NCBI GenBank assembly: GCA_001029295.1 | Contig: LDXJ01000045.1 | Coordinates: 1-64,000, forward strand | Source: Peptococcaceae bacterium CEB3 | GTDB lineage: Bacteria; Bacillota; Desulfitobacteriia; Desulfitobacteriales; Desulfitobacteriaceae | DNA: 64,000 nucleotides | Direction of reading: 5' to 3' | Made by a program: the position numbers and the translations under genes | Notes under the pieces: model-generated | What the model saw: the letters and a program-made list of their open reading frames with translations, nothing else | Told to the model about the DNA's origin: nothing | The model's database searches: none | In this document: positions 34,939 through 45,340 of the stretch, one piece after another | Position numbering within the stretch: the first letter of the stretch is position 1 | Layout: every line of letters starts with the position of its first letter

Positions 34939-36726
34939 ATGGACAATGAGTCCTTAACAGAGAACAAAAATACATCACATGATCAAGATCTAGAAGCGAT
35001 TCGAGAGTACATAAAACTCAGCTTGAAAGAATTCCGCGTTGCGGGCACAGCTGTAGCCGTGGTCAAGGATAATGACGTGATTTTTCTGGAGGGTTTCGGC
35101 GTACGGGATGCAGAGCAAAGAAAACCTGTCACCCCAGACACGCTGTTCGCTATTGGATCGAGCACAAAAGCATTCACAACTATGTCTGTCGGTATGCTGG
35201 TTGATGACGGGAAACTGGATTGGGACGCACCTGTAGAAACTTATATTCCAGAATTCAAGCTACATGATAAATACGCAAGTGAACATGCAACGTTGCGTGA
35301 TCTTGCCACCCACCGCGTTGGCCTTCCCCGACATGACTTAGTCTGGTATAAGGCACCACTCTCCCGCGAAGAGATAATACTTCGTCTATCGCACCTTGCC
35401 TTCACGAAACCGTTTCGAACTACTTTTCAATATCAAAACATGATGTACCTGGCTCTTGGCTATGTGGTAGAAAAAATATCCGGCCAAAGTTGGGAGGGAT
35501 TTGTTCGGACGCGGATTCTTGACCCGTTAGGTATGAAACGGACCAATTTCTCCGTAAACGAATCTCGGCATAATAATGATTTTTCCAAACCATACAAAGT
35601 TGTCAATCAAAAGATTAAAGAGACGACATTTGCCAACATCGACGCGATGGGACCAGCAGGATCTATCAATTCATCCGTCAGGGAAATGGCACAGTGGGTT
35701 AGTCTTCATCTCAGTAAAGGGAAGTTTCAAGCGTCTTCGCTGATTAGCGAAAATAACGTTAGACAAATGCACTCTCCCCACATTATAATAGGGCCTTCCC
35801 AAGACGGGCGAATTCTTTTCCCGAGTTATGGATTGGGCTGGTTCACCGAAGTATACAGAGGGTATCAAGTTGTGTATCACGGCGGAAACATCGATGGGTT
35901 CACTGCTATGGTCGCGCTGGTTCCGAAGGAGAAGATAGGGGTTGTGATACTGAGTAACCAAGAACACAGCGTGTTCCCAACGGCTGGAGCATACACTATA
36001 CTCGATACGTTTCTAGGACTTCCAAAGATAGATTGGAACACAATACTGAAGGGCAAGATCGGTGGGCTCATTACCTCAATGCGCGAAGGTACGGGCCAAG
36101 GTGGTGCGGATCGCGTTCCCGACACGAAGACATCTCACGAACTATCAGCCTATGTGGGGGAATTCGAGCATCCGGCTTATGGTATCATCTCGATAACATC
36201 GGAGGGCGACCATCTTTATATTGGCTACTACCATGCTCTCACAAAACCGCTGGTACTTGAGCACTATCACTATGATGTGTTTTCGTTTATGTTCAGCGAG
36301 GCGACGTTCGGGGAAAGTGATTTCCCCCAATATTTCAAGGTTCATTTTCATAGCGATCTTCGAGGAAAAATATCCAGTCTAGCAGTTCAATTTGAACCTT
36401 CGCTGGAGCCGATTGAGTTTGTGCGAAAAACGGCGGCGCAGCTTCTAAATCGCGGCATATTAGAGAAATATGTAGGTGAATACGATCTGGCCGGTGTGAC
36501 AGTTACCGTTGCGCTTCGTAAAGAAGCCGCACTTACCGTTACGGTTCCTGGCCAGCCTATGTATGAATTGCTTCCTATAAGCGACGCTGAATTCGGCATA
36601 AAAGGGTTGCCAGGCTTCGAGATACAGTTCGTGTTGGATCAGAGCGGAGCATGTTCTGAAGCAAAGTTCAAGCAACCTAATGGTACATTCGGATTAAAAC
36701 GTACTCGAAATACTCCTAGCTGGTAA
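34939..36726 (+). CDS. Class C beta-lactamase-like serine hydrolase with DUF3471-type C-terminus
   Basis: A protein of 595 residues without signal peptide. The catalytic domain has SSTK (about residue 74, the SxxK nucleophile motif), YQN (the YxN motif) and YHGGNIDGF (replacing KTG), spread over residues 20-370. Two beta-rich C-terminal segments of about 100 residues each follow (YVGEFEHPAYGIISITSEGDHLYIGYY; YVGEYDLAGVTVTVALRKE), like DUF3471 lipocalin-type domains. Family members are esterases or D-amino-acid peptidases rather than true beta-lactamases. GAGGAGG precedes the ATG. Confidence 0.9.
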   Translation: MDNESLTENKNTSHDQDLEAIREYIKLSLKEFRVAGTAVAVVKDNDVIFLEGFGVRDAEQRKPVTPDTLFAIGSSTKAFTTMSVGMLVDDGKLDWDAPVETYIPEFKLHDKYASEHATLRDLATHRVGLPRHDLVWYKAPLSREEIILRLSHLAFTKPFRTTFQYQNMMYLALGYVVEKISGQSWEGFVRTRILDPLGMKRTNFSVNESRHNNDFSKPYKVVNQKIKETTFANIDAMGPAGSINSSVREMAQWVSLHLSKGKFQASSLISENNVRQMHSPHIIIGPSQDGRILFPSYGLGWFTEVYRGYQVVYHGGNIDGFTAMVALVPKEKIGVVILSNQEHSVFPTAGAYTILDTFLGLPKIDWNTILKGKIGGLITSMREGTGQGGADRVPDTKTSHELSAYVGEFEHPAYGIISITSEGDHLYIGYYHALTKPLVLEHYHYDVFSFMFSEATFGESDFPQYFKVHFHSDLRGKISSLAVQFEPSLEPIEFVRKTAAQLLNRGILEKYVGEYDLAGVTVTVALRKEAALTVTVPGQPMYELLPISDAEFGIKGLPGFEIQFVLDQSGACSEAKFKQPNGTFGLKRTRNTPSW

Positions 36727-36800
36727 GTTGTCATCTTGACTGATATCCTAGAGGTTCATTTCTGTGGCGGTTCGCGCTCTTTGGCGATAAGTTAATCATC

Positions 36801-36843
36801 GCCAGTGGCATTTGGCAACGGCAGGGTGGTTACCGCCACTGGC
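36801..36843. repeat. 9-bp inverted repeat downstream of the hydrolase gene
   Basis: GCCAGTGGC (36801-36809) and GCCACTGGC (36835-36843) are exact complements around a 25-nt loop between two convergent genes. It may help termination; there is no T-tract. Confidence 0.4.
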
Positions 36844-36927
36844 CCTAAACATCAAGAGGCTCAATTCACATCATGGCAAGGTGCGAATGAGTCGCCTCGT
36901 CCACGATTATTTCACAATCTGACTTCC

Positions 36928-37188
36928 TCATTTCGGAAGCTTCAACCTGAATTCCCGGCTCCTCTTAACCGGATCCGTCTCTCTCGGAATGTCGACAACT
37001 TCCCCGGAAATGTGTATTCCCGGCTCGGCGAATTTGCCTGTCCCTGTTTTTTTGAAGTAACGCCGGTAGAGCCCATACAGCGATATCGCGACGATTCCGG
37101 TAAGAATGAGCGTAAAGGAAAAAACGATTCCGCCCGCAAGCAAGAAGAGAACTACAATCCCTCCTAAAATCCGGTAGAACTTCGGCAT
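36928..37188 (-). CDS. Small two-helix membrane protein
   Basis: A protein of 86 residues. PKFYRILGGIVVLFLLAGGIVFSFTLILTGIVAISLYGLYRRYFKK spans the membrane once or twice, then a hydrophilic tail (VVDIPRETDPVKRSREFRLKLPK). ATG 37188 follows GAGAGGAGCGG, which rules out the earlier frame start. Divergent from nothing obvious; it lies downstream of kdpC on the same strand with a 205-bp gap. Function unknown. Confidence 0.65.
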   Translation of the reverse strand: MPKFYRILGGIVVLFLLAGGIVFSFTLILTGIVAISLYGLYRRYFKKTGTGKFAEPGIHISGEVVDIPRETDPVKRSREFRLKLPK

Positions 37189-37393
37189 ACAACCGCTCCT
37201 CTCATTGACCCGTCGTCTTGTAAGTCGTGGCACACTGCGATTTGCCAGGCTGTGGTCTTACGCAGTCGTCAATAATCTCATTATAACACAGACACTCTTC
37301 AGTTCAAATCGAACAAGAGACACCGTGACACCCGGGCACCCCCAGGGAAACGTCACCTTCCATGAACCAAGATACTTGTGCGGTGACCACATC

Positions 37394-37975
37394 TCATCGT
37401 CCCGTCAGGGCATCCAGGGCCATGTTCAGGCGGAGGACGTCGACCCGCGGTTCGCCCAGGAATCCGAATTGTCTTTGTTCCGTGTACTGATTGACTAGAG
37501 CCTGAACCTTGGCCACGCTTAAGTTTCTGGCCTTCGCCACCCGAGCCACCTGAATCCGGGCCGCTGCCGGGGTAATGTCCGGATCCAGGCCGCTGGCCGA
37601 GGCGGTAATCAGGTCGGAGGGAACCGGGGCGTTGGCCGCCAGGCCGTTTTCCTTGCGCACCGCGGCCGCCCGTTTGGCGGCCTCCGCCAGGAGGGTCTTA
37701 TTCGTCGGCCCCAGGTTTGAACCGCCGGAACTCGTCGCGTCATAGCCGGTCTTGCCGGCGGCTGAGGGCCGGCCGTGAAAATAGCCCGGAGCGGTAAAGT
37801 TCTGCCCGATCAAGGCCGAACCCACCGGCTTTCCGTCTTTGTAAAGCAGCGAACCGTTGGCTTGGTGCGGAAAAATTAGCTGATCTAAGCCCGTCACCAC
37901 CAATGGATACGCAATTCCCGTGATGAGAGTCATAACTAAGAGGAGCACAAAGGCTCTGCCCGCTGTTTTCAACAT
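37394..37975 (-). CDS. kdpC: Potassium-transporting ATPase subunit KdpC
   Basis: A protein of 193 residues. One N-terminal membrane helix ([29 protein letters not shown]) is followed by the soluble KdpC domain: [67 protein letters not shown]. KdpC stabilises the KdpFABC complex and helps the pump bind ATP. ATG 37975 has AAGGGTGA at good spacing; GTG 37987 is possible. Last gene of the kdp operon. Confidence 0.95.
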   Translation of the reverse strand: MLKTAGRAFVLLLVMTLITGIAYPLVVTGLDQLIFPHQANGSLLYKDGKPVGSALIGQNFTAPGYFHGRPSAAGKTGYDATSSGGSNLGPTNKTLLAEAAKRAAAVRKENGLAANAPVPSDLITASASGLDPDITPAAARIQVARVAKARNLSVAKVQALVNQYTEQRQFGFLGEPRVDVLRLNMALDALTGR

Positions 37976-38040
37976 CGAATTTGTCACCCTTTCCCCTGCC
38001 CAGGATATCATAGTCCCACCCGGGTTGACACCCGAAACCG

Positions 38041-40071
38041 CTAGCTCAAATGGAAAGCGGAGAGAATCAGGTCAATCAGCTTGATCCCGATGAAGGGCGC
38101 GATAATCCCTCCTAGGCCGTAAATCAAAAGATTGCGCCGTAAAATTATATTGGCCCCCAAAGGACGGTATTTAACCCCGCGCAAGGCCAGGGGCACCAAG
38201 GCGATAATGATCAAAGCGTTGAAGATTACGGCTGAGAGAATGGCGCTCTGCGGCGTGGCCAACCTCATGATATTCAAAACCCCTAATTCCGGATAGGTGA
38301 CCATAAACATGGCCGGGATGATGGCAAAATACTTGGCGACGTCATTGGCAATGCTGAAAGTAGTGAGCGAACCCCGGGTCATGAGAAGTTGTTTTCCGAT
38401 CTCCACGATCTCCAACAGTTTGGTCGGGTTGCTGTCGAGGTCCACCATATTGCCCGCTTCTTTAGCGGCTTGAGTGCCGCTGTTCATCGCCACTCCCACG
38501 TCGGATTGCGCCAGGGCCGGGGCATCGTTGGTGCCGTCCCCGGTCATGGCCACCAGGTTTCCCTTGCTCTGGTAGTCCCGGATTAGAGTCAGTTTGGTTT
38601 CGGGAGTCGCTTCCGCCAGGAAATCGTCCACCCCGGCCTCCGCGGCGATGGCCGCCGCGGTCAGAGGATTATCCCCCGTGATCATCACGGTCTTAATTCC
38701 CATCCGGCGCAGCTGAGCAAATCTCTCCTTGATACCGCCCTTGACCACATCCTTGAGATAGACCACTCCCAGAGCCCGATCACCCTCGGCCACGACCAGA
38801 GGGGTGCCGCCTTTTTTGGCGATAGCTTCCACCGCCTTCAAAACCTCCGGCGACATTTCCTTGCCCTTTTCCCGCAAATAGTTTTGAATGGAATCCATGG
38901 CCCCTTTACGGATTTCCCGGCCCTGCAAATCGACCCCGCTCATGCGGGTGTGGGCGCTGAAAGGGACAAAATGCGCGCCTAAACTACTGAGGTCCCGTTC
39001 GCGCAAGTTATATTTTTCTTTGGCCAGGATCACGATGCTGCGCCCCTCAGGCGTTTCATCGGCCAGAGAAGATAATTGTGCCGCATCGGCAAATTCCTCC
39101 GGCGTCACACCCGGCGCCGGCACAAATTCCGTGGCCATCCTGTTACCCAGAGTAATCGTTCCGGTTTTGTCCAGAAGCAGGACGCTGACATCCCCCGCCG
39201 CTTCCACCGCGCGTCCGGACATGGCCAAGACGTTGCGCTTCAGCAGCCGATCCATGCCGGCTATGCCGATGGCACTGAGCAAGCCCCCGATGGTCGTGGG
39301 AATCAAGCACACCAACAAAGCGGCCAGAACGGGAATGGATACCGGGATCCCGGTATAGACGGCATACGGTTCCAAGGTGGCCACCGCCAGCAGGAAGATA
39401 ATGGTTAGACCGAGCAAGAGAATGGTTAACGCGATCTCATTCGGGGTCTTCTGGCGCTTGGCTCCTTCCACCAGGCCAATCATCCGGTCCAGGAAAGTTT
39501 CGCCGGGGTTGGCCGTAATCTCCACCTTGATCCAGTCTGAGAGTACTCTCGTTCCTCCGGTCACCGCGCTGCGGTCGCCGCCGGACTCCCGAATCACCGG
39601 GGCGGACTCCCCGGTAATGGCACTCTCGTCCACGGAGGCGACACCTTCCACAACCTCTCCGTCACCGGGAATGAAATCTCCCGCCTCCACCAGCACGATG
39701 TCGCCCTTGCGCAGCAGGGAAGCGGAAATCTCTTCCCTGCTCTCCCCCACCAGTTTTTTGGCAATCGTTTCACTCCGCGTCTTGCGCAGGGCATCCGCCT
39801 GGGCTTTGCCCCGTCCCTCGGCCAGAGCCTCGGCGAAATTGGCGAACAAGACGGTGATCCAGAGCCAGAAAGCGATCTGCCCGTCAAAGCCCACACTCTT
39901 GATAGCACCGTTGCCGGCGTCCCGCAGGGTAAAATAGGTGGTTACCACCGCTAATACTTCCACCACAAACATGACCGGGTTCTTCCATAAGGCCCGGGGA
40001 TCCAGTTTTACAAAAGATTCCTTGACGGCCTCTAAGAACATGGCCCTGTCCAGACCTGACTTTTTGCTCAT
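38041..40071 (-). CDS. kdpB: Potassium-transporting P-type ATPase subunit KdpB
   Basis: A protein of 676 residues, full family length. P-type ATPase motifs: AITGESAPV, the phosphorylation site [16 protein letters not shown] (Asp about residue 302), and [14 protein letters not shown] in the hinge. [24 protein letters not shown] is typical of KdpB helices. It hydrolyses ATP to drive K+ uptake through KdpA at very low external K+. GGGGGGAG precedes the ATG, 17 bp after kdpA. Unlike many operons, no kdpD or kdpE gene is seen nearby. Confidence 0.98.
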   Translation of the reverse strand: MSKKSGLDRAMFLEAVKESFVKLDPRALWKNPVMFVVEVLAVVTTYFTLRDAGNGAIKSVGFDGQIAFWLWITVLFANFAEALAEGRGKAQADALRKTRSETIAKKLVGESREEISASLLRKGDIVLVEAGDFIPGDGEVVEGVASVDESAITGESAPVIRESGGDRSAVTGGTRVLSDWIKVEITANPGETFLDRMIGLVEGAKRQKTPNEIALTILLLGLTIIFLLAVATLEPYAVYTGIPVSIPVLAALLVCLIPTTIGGLLSAIGIAGMDRLLKRNVLAMSGRAVEAAGDVSVLLLDKTGTITLGNRMATEFVPAPGVTPEEFADAAQLSSLADETPEGRSIVILAKEKYNLRERDLSSLGAHFVPFSAHTRMSGVDLQGREIRKGAMDSIQNYLREKGKEMSPEVLKAVEAIAKKGGTPLVVAEGDRALGVVYLKDVVKGGIKERFAQLRRMGIKTVMITGDNPLTAAAIAAEAGVDDFLAEATPETKLTLIRDYQSKGNLVAMTGDGTNDAPALAQSDVGVAMNSGTQAAKEAGNMVDLDSNPTKLLEIVEIGKQLLMTRGSLTTFSIANDVAKYFAIIPAMFMVTYPELGVLNIMRLATPQSAILSAVIFNALIIIALVPLALRGVKYRPLGANIILRRNLLIYGLGGIIAPFIGIKLIDLILSAFHLS

Positions 40072-40088
40072 CGTCCAAAACTCCCCCC

Positions 40089-41795
40089 TTAAAAGGCCTT
40101 ACCGGCCCACATTAACAGCTGTTCGACGATCGGTCCCAAAGCCAGGGCCGGGAAAAAAGTCAAGGCTCCTACGATTAAAACCACCCCGGAAAGCAGCCCG
40201 GAAAATAACCCCCCCGTCGTCTGGAAAGTTCCGGCGCTCACCGGCGCTATTTTCTTTTTCGCCATACTACCGGCAATAGCGAGGAGCGGCAAGATTACCC
40301 CGAAACGGCCGATAAACATCACCAAAGCCAAAGACAAGTTCCAAAAATAAGTGTTGGCATTGAGCCCGGCGAAAGCACTGCCATTGTTGGCTGAGCCCGA
40401 GGCGAAAGCGTACAGCAGTTCACTCAGGCCGTGGGGACCCGGATTGGCGATAGAGGATGTCCCCGCGGGGATGACCGAGGCCAGAGCACTCCCCAAGAGG
40501 ATACAAGCGGACGGGATGAGCACGGCCAGCACGGCCATCTTCATCTCAAAGCCCTCAATCTTTTTGCCCAGGTATTCGGGAGTGCGTCCCACCATCAGCC
40601 CCACGATGAATACCGTCAAAATGACAAAGGTCAACAGGCTGTAAAGGCCGGCTCCCACGCCACCGAAGACTACTTCACCCAGCATCATTTGCAGCATGGG
40701 CGCGAGGCCGCCCAGAGGAGTCAAACTGTCATGCATGGCATTGACCGCCCCGCAGGAAGTCGCGGTAGTCACCGTGGCAAAGAGAGCGGAGTTGGCCACG
40801 CCAAACCTTACCTCCTTTCCTTCCATAGCGGAAGCCCCGGTGATGCCTATCTTGCTGATGAGCGGATTGCCCGCCACCTCCGAGCCATAAGTGAGGGCCA
40901 GCATGAGGATGAATAAGATTAAGGCGGCGCCAAAAATCACCCTTCCCTGCTTAACGTCTTTAACCATGTGACCGAAAGTAAAAGTCAAGCCCACAGGAAT
41001 AAGCAAGATGAAGAGCATTTCCAAAAGATTGCTGAACGGAGTCGGGTTTTCGAACGGGTGGGCCGAGTTGGCATTGAAAAAGCCGGCGCCGTTGGTTCCG
41101 AACAACTTAATGGCCTCCTGGGAAGCCACCGGCCCCAAGGCCAAAGTTTGGCTCGGTCCTTGGAGGGTGTGAACCGTCAGGTAAGGAGACAAAGTTTGAA
41201 TGACCCCTTGGGAACTCAGCAGCAGAGCACCCACTATAGATAAAGGCAGCAAGATGCGCAAGGTGGAACGGGTTAAATCGGTCCAAAAGTTTCCGATCGC
41301 TTGAGCCTGTCTTCGGGTAAGCCCCCGGATTAGGGCCACCGCGACCGCGATTCCGGTGGCTGACGACAAGAAATTATGAACCGTGAATCCCGCCATCTGG
41401 GTGAAGTAACTCATGGTCGATTCCGGGGAATAGGCCTGCCAGTTCGTATTGGTGACAAAACTGACGGCGGTATTCAAGGCGAGATCCCACCTCATGGCCC
41501 CCAGTTTTTCCGGGTCGAAGGGCAGGTGCCCCTGCATCATCTCCAGGATAAAGAGTGTTACGATACCTAAAACATTAAAAATGATAAGTGCCCCCGCGTA
41601 TTGCCGCCAGTTCATATCCTCGTTAGGGTCTATGCCACATACCTTGTAGATGAGCTTCTCCAGCGGCCCGACCACCTTGTCGAGGAAGGTCTTTTCCCCT
41701 TGCAAAACCTTAGCCATATAACGTCCCAGCGGGATGGCCAAAAGGACGAGAATAATGAGGTAAAATCCCATCTGGGCCAAATCATTGATCTTCAT
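40089..41795 (-). CDS. kdpA: Potassium-transporting ATPase subunit KdpA
   Basis: A protein of 568 residues with about ten helices and four pore loops. Family segments include [91 protein letters not shown] and [14 protein letters not shown], which form the K+ selectivity filter. The ATG shares its A with the kdpF stop (TGATG), so the two are coupled. GGAGGAAC lies within the end of kdpF. Confidence 0.98.
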   Translation of the reverse strand: MKINDLAQMGFYLIILVLLAIPLGRYMAKVLQGEKTFLDKVVGPLEKLIYKVCGIDPNEDMNWRQYAGALIIFNVLGIVTLFILEMMQGHLPFDPEKLGAMRWDLALNTAVSFVTNTNWQAYSPESTMSYFTQMAGFTVHNFLSSATGIAVAVALIRGLTRRQAQAIGNFWTDLTRSTLRILLPLSIVGALLLSSQGVIQTLSPYLTVHTLQGPSQTLALGPVASQEAIKLFGTNGAGFFNANSAHPFENPTPFSNLLEMLFILLIPVGLTFTFGHMVKDVKQGRVIFGAALILFILMLALTYGSEVAGNPLISKIGITGASAMEGKEVRFGVANSALFATVTTATSCGAVNAMHDSLTPLGGLAPMLQMMLGEVVFGGVGAGLYSLLTFVILTVFIVGLMVGRTPEYLGKKIEGFEMKMAVLAVLIPSACILLGSALASVIPAGTSSIANPGPHGLSELLYAFASGSANNGSAFAGLNANTYFWNLSLALVMFIGRFGVILPLLAIAGSMAKKKIAPVSAGTFQTTGGLFSGLLSGVVLIVGALTFFPALALGPIVEQLLMWAGKAF

Positions 41796-41881
41796 CACAG
41801 TTCCTCCGCTTTCAACAGGGTGTAAGCCAAATAGATCAAGAGAGCCAAAGCTACAATGCCGCCTAGAATCATATCTGCCAC
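41795..41881 (-). CDS. kdpF: KdpF, small stabilising subunit
   Basis: A peptide of 28 residues: a two-residue lead, one membrane helix (MILGGIVALALLIYLAYTLL) and KAEEL. Position directly before kdpA and this sequence match KdpF, which stabilises the KdpABC complex in the membrane. GTG 41881 follows AGGGGTGA by about 6 bp. It is too short for routine gene calling. It marks the start of the kdp operon. Confidence 0.92.
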   Translation of the reverse strand: MADMILGGIVALALLIYLAYTLLKAEEL

Positions 41882-42028
41882 AGATTTCACCCCTTTAAAA
41901 GTCATTACCACCCTTTGAGTGGGTGGCTTCGCACAATCCAGCCGAATAGAACAGTAATCTACTCGTTTTAGTTTACCCCTCAGCCCGTCGATTATTCGGG
42001 CCCGGGCAGGCAGTATCCTTTGCTCTGC

Positions 42029-42274
42029 CTAACGGGGATTCCCCTTATGGAACCGGAGTTCCCTAATCTTGATTTTGTCGGATAAAGCATACTCGTTTAC
42101 ATCCGGGTCCCCATCTTCTTCTGGAGTCGTACGGTCGTAAATCGCCTTTAGGTAATCTATGAATTTATCCAGGAGTGTCCTTTTTCCGAAATAAGCACCG
42201 ATTCTTTCCGTGACCATAAAAATGACCAGCAAAGAGACACCCAGGATGACCCCCTCTAACACGTCCCTGAACAT
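42029..42274 (-). CDS. Small membrane protein upstream of kdp
   Basis: A protein of 81 residues. One helix (VLEGVILGVSLLVIFMVTERIGAYFG) is followed by a charged cytoplasmic tail (LLDKFIDYLKAIYDRTTPEEDGDPDVNEYALSDKIKIRELRF). GGGGAGGAC precedes the ATG. It lies between kimA and kdpF on the same strand, so it may belong to the potassium locus. Family not recognised. Confidence 0.65.
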   Translation of the reverse strand: MFRDVLEGVILGVSLLVIFMVTERIGAYFGKRTLLDKFIDYLKAIYDRTTPEEDGDPDVNEYALSDKIKIRELRFHKGNPR

Positions 42275-42587
42275 TCTTTGTCCTCCCCTGCTTTTCTATC
42301 CTCAGAACCGTTTGGTCCTCCCGTATTCCTCCCTCCTGTTCTCTCCTCCTAAGCCTTTGCTATTTTGTAAAGCGTTTTTATTATAGGCTTCCTTGGCATC
42401 AAATTAGCGTAAATAGGCGCCCGGGGTCTATAAAAATACTATAAAAATCTCTTAGCGACCCGGGGGCGCACGCCAATGACACCGAAAAAACCGAAAGAAA
42501 AAAGCGTGAAAAAAAGCCCCCCCGGCAGTCCGGAGGGGGATTAGGAGACAATTATGAACTTCGTTCAAAAAGTAGAGTGAAACGGAT
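42275..42587. other. Intergenic region between kimA and the small membrane gene
   Basis: It carries the kimA terminator (42509-42539) and, on the minus strand, TATAAT near 42383 without a clear -35 box, perhaps an activated promoter for the kdp region. No convincing c-di-AMP (ydaO) riboswitch was recognised. Confidence 0.4.
42509..42539 (-). terminator. Rho-independent terminator of kimA
   Basis: On the minus strand CCCCCTCCGG-ACTG-CCGGGGGGG forms a GC-rich hairpin followed by CTTTTTTT. It lies about 50 bp after the kimA stop. Confidence 0.85.
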
Positions 42588-44519
42588 TTATTGACCAGCT
42601 TTAGACGGATCTGTCAATCTATCCCGGCCCGCGTCTTCGCACGCATCTCTCGGCTGCTTCACCACACCGTTGCGGGCAGCGCCATGACTCAGGTGGTAAG
42701 GCACCGAGGCCACAACCATGTTTTTGCTTAGCGTCAGATAGGACTTGAGTAAGAGACCCGATTGGTTGTGGAGGAAGTACTGCCACCAGGTCGCCGTAAA
42801 GAATTCCGGGATCAAAACCATAACCAGTTCATTCGTCGCTGCCGACTTTTCAAGTTCGTCAAAGTAACCCCGCAGGGGCACCATTAAACTCCGGTAAGGG
42901 CTGGGGATCACCTCCATAGGAATATCCGGGTAATAATGCTGCCACTGTCCCTTAATTTTCTCCAGTTTTTCCTCATTAACGGCAACGTGAACGACTCTAA
43001 TATCTTTGCTGAGGGATTTGGCATATTCCACGGTGTTGACGACGACCTTGGTAAAACCCGCGACCGGTATAACAATCTTAATGTGTTCGGGATGCACGCA
43101 AGTAATTGGATCACTGACCCGCAGCTGACGCGCGATGTCCACATAGTGCGTGTGGATCTTTAGCAGCATCCAGACAATAAGAGGAATGACCAAGATAACC
43201 AGCCAGGCCCCATAGATAAATTTGGTGACGGAAATAACGATGAGAGCCGTCCCGCTGAACAAGGTACCCAACCCATTGATCATCGCCTGTTTTTTCCAAT
43301 GAGCGTCTTTTCTAACCCACCAGTGCTTGACCATCCCCGCCTGCGACAGGGTGAAAGCGAGAAAGACACCCACCGCATACAGGGGGATTAGGTTGTGTGT
43401 GTCTCCGTGAAAAGCGATTAGTAAAAGAGCCGACAAGACCGACAAAGTTATAATTCCGTTGGAAAAGACCAGTTTGTCTCCCCTTAAACCGAAAGAGCGA
43501 GGGAGGTAGCCGTCCCTGGCCAGCAGACTGGCCACCATAGGAAAATCGCTAAAACTGGTATTGGCTGCCAGAACCAGAATCAGGGCCGTGCTTCCCTGTA
43601 CTATGTAATAAAACCAGCCGCGTCCGACGAGCAGGGTAGCGATTTGCGAGATGACGGTCTGATCCGGGCTCGGAGTCACGCGCAAAATCTGCGCCAAGTA
43701 GGTTACTCCACCGAATTGGAAGACAATGATCAAACTCATGATCGTCAGGGTAATGGCCGCGTTGCGCGACCGGGGTTCTTTGAAATTCGGCACACCGTTA
43801 CTGATGGCCTCCACTCCGGTTAACGCGGAACAGCCGCTGGAAAACGCCCGCATTAACACCCAAAGCGTGATCGCCGTGGCCGGGGTGGAACCCAGGATGG
43901 GGTTAATAGGAGCGGGGGGAATAGGCAGGCCGAAAGCGTGTTTGTAAATGCCCACTCCGATCAGGGTGAGCAGAGAGACAATGAAAATATAGGTCGGCAG
44001 AGCAAACACCGTGGCGGATTCTTTGATTCCCCGCAGGTTCCCAATCGTCAGGATTAAGAGAAATAACATGCACAACTCCACAGGGTAAGGCAGCAAGACG
44101 GGAAAAGCCGACGTGATGGCGGCCACCCCGGAAGCAATACTGACGGAAACGGTCAGTATATAATCAAGGACCAGAGAAGTCCCCGCCACCAGGCCCGGAA
44201 GTTGTCCCAGGTTGTCTTTAGCCACGATGTAAGAGCCGCCGCCGTTGGGGTAGGCAAAAATCGTTTGGCGGTAAGATACTGTTAAGGTCAGCAGGAGCAG
44301 CAATATGGCCCCGGCTATAGGCAAAGAGTAAGACAGGGCAAAAGCCCCTAAGGGAGCCGTAACCCAAAGAATCTCTTCGGCGGCATAGGCCACGGAAGAA
44401 AGCGCATCCGATGAATAGACGGCCAAGGCCTTAAACTTGGTCAGCCGTTGGTGAACAAGAACCTTGTTTTCTAGCGGGGGACCAATGAGAAATCTTTTAA
44501 TCAGGCGAACCATCTTCAT
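42588..44519 (-). CDS. kimA: KimA-like potassium importer (APC superfamily)
   Basis: A protein of 643 residues with about twelve helices and a cytoplasmic C-terminal domain of about 170 residues (DPITCVHPEHIKIVIPVAGFTKVVVNTVEYAKSL, a universal-stress-protein-like fold). Its start, IKRFLIGPPLENKVLVHQRLTKFKALAVYSSDALSSVAYAAEEIL, and YPNGGGSYIVAKDNLG and AFSSGCSALTGVEAISNGVPNFK match KimA (YdaO) of Bacillus, a high-affinity K+/H+ symporter. AAAGGAAT precedes the ATG. It neighbours kdpFABC, making a potassium-uptake cluster. The last 40 residues are not conserved. Confidence 0.85.
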   Translation of the reverse strand: MKMVRLIKRFLIGPPLENKVLVHQRLTKFKALAVYSSDALSSVAYAAEEILWVTAPLGAFALSYSLPIAGAILLLLLTLTVSYRQTIFAYPNGGGSYIVAKDNLGQLPGLVAGTSLVLDYILTVSVSIASGVAAITSAFPVLLPYPVELCMLFLLILTIGNLRGIKESATVFALPTYIFIVSLLTLIGVGIYKHAFGLPIPPAPINPILGSTPATAITLWVLMRAFSSGCSALTGVEAISNGVPNFKEPRSRNAAITLTIMSLIIVFQFGGVTYLAQILRVTPSPDQTVISQIATLLVGRGWFYYIVQGSTALILVLAANTSFSDFPMVASLLARDGYLPRSFGLRGDKLVFSNGIITLSVLSALLLIAFHGDTHNLIPLYAVGVFLAFTLSQAGMVKHWWVRKDAHWKKQAMINGLGTLFSGTALIVISVTKFIYGAWLVILVIPLIVWMLLKIHTHYVDIARQLRVSDPITCVHPEHIKIVIPVAGFTKVVVNTVEYAKSLSKDIRVVHVAVNEEKLEKIKGQWQHYYPDIPMEVIPSPYRSLMVPLRGYFDELEKSAATNELVMVLIPEFFTATWWQYFLHNQSGLLLKSYLTLSKNMVVASVPYHLSHGAARNGVVKQPRDACEDAGRDRLTDPSKAGQ

Positions 44520-44760
44520 TATTCCTTTCTTTTACGAAGACTAGACGTCGATCATTGAAGCGATGCCATCCGATACCATCCACCGGTGTCAGACATTTAC
44601 AGCTTTTTTACGTTTTATCTTTGCCTCCTCGTCAACATATTACTCTTCCAAAACAGCCCAATTATAGCCCTTTTGTCCCTTAACTCGCTGTAAAAAAAAG
44701 CCCCAATACCGTAAAAATTTCGTAAAAATAAGTGCTTGCCTGCGCAAGCTTTGAGTAAGC

Positions 44761-44790
44761 TTGGACTGGAAACCAAAAGCGTGGTATAAT
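44761..44790 (+). promoter_or_regulatory. tatA promoter
   Basis: TTGGAC (44761-44766), an 18-bp spacer, TATAAT (44785-44790), then GAGGTGAT before the tatA ATG. The leader is short. Confidence 0.65.
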
Positions 44791-44809
44791 CTGATCGAGG
44801 TGATAATAG

Positions 44810-45022
44810 ATGCTGACAACATTTGGTTTTTTAGATCCCCCCGAATTGGTTATCATACTTGTCATTGCCCTGGTCATTTTTGGCCCGGGGAAGTTGCCAG
44901 AACTCGGGAAATCTTTAGGCAAGGGCATCAGCGAGTTTAAAGCGGCCACCAACGGCGAACCGGAAAAGAAAAAAGAAGCCGTAGGAGAACCGGAGAAAAA
45001 AGAAGAACCCAAAAACGATTAG
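44810..45022 (+). CDS. tatA: Twin-arginine translocase subunit TatA
   Basis: A protein of 70 residues with the TatA/E plan: a short start, one helix ([28 protein letters not shown] with the [10 protein letters not shown] hinge), an amphipathic helix ([11 protein letters not shown]) and a Lys/Glu-rich tail. TatA multimers form the pore for folded proteins. No tatC gene adjoins, so the partner is elsewhere. It is divergent from kimA and followed by a tandem repeat and a terminator. Confidence 0.93.
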   Translation: MLTTFGFLDPPELVIILVIALVIFGPGKLPELGKSLGKGISEFKAATNGEPEKKKEAVGEPEKKEEPKND

Positions 45023-45071
45023 CTTTTGGGCTCGTCCCGTTCGCTTCATTATTCACTATTCGCTGTATCGC

Positions 45072-45185
45072 TGCACTTTAACCGTACCGCTTCAGTTCGA
45101 CCGTACCGTTTCAGTTCGGCCGTATCGCTTCGGTTCGGCCGTATCGCTTCGGTTCGACCGTATCGCTTCGGTTCGACCGTATCGC
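45072..45185 (+). repeat. 19-bp tandem repeat, six units
   Basis: Six units of the type TTCGGTTCGACCGTATCGC lie between tatA and its terminator, with partial copies on both sides. The last two units are identical. The units contain CGGTTCG/CGACCG-like complementary parts, so the transcript could fold. Confidence 0.9.
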
Positions 45186-45202
45186 TTCACTTTAACGAAT
45201 AT

Positions 45203-45238
45203 GCCGGTCAAGGGGATCATCCCTTTGACCGGCGTTTT
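45203..45238 (+). terminator. Rho-independent terminator after tatA
   Basis: GCCGGTCAAGGGG / CCCTTTGACCGGC (one mismatch) with a short loop, followed by GTTTT. It closes the tatA transcript beyond the 19-bp repeats. Confidence 0.85.
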
Positions 45239-45340
45239 ACATTGGCCTTTGGGCGGGTTATCCGCTTGCACAATATTTCGGTCGTTTGCACTCGGCCGCT
45301 CCTCAGGCCCCGGCGCAGGCTTGCCCTTGAAGACGAAAAA

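Noticed and set aside
42275-44809. c-di-AMP riboswitch before kdp or kimA
   Set aside because: Expected from known KimA biology, but no recognisable conserved core was found by eye.
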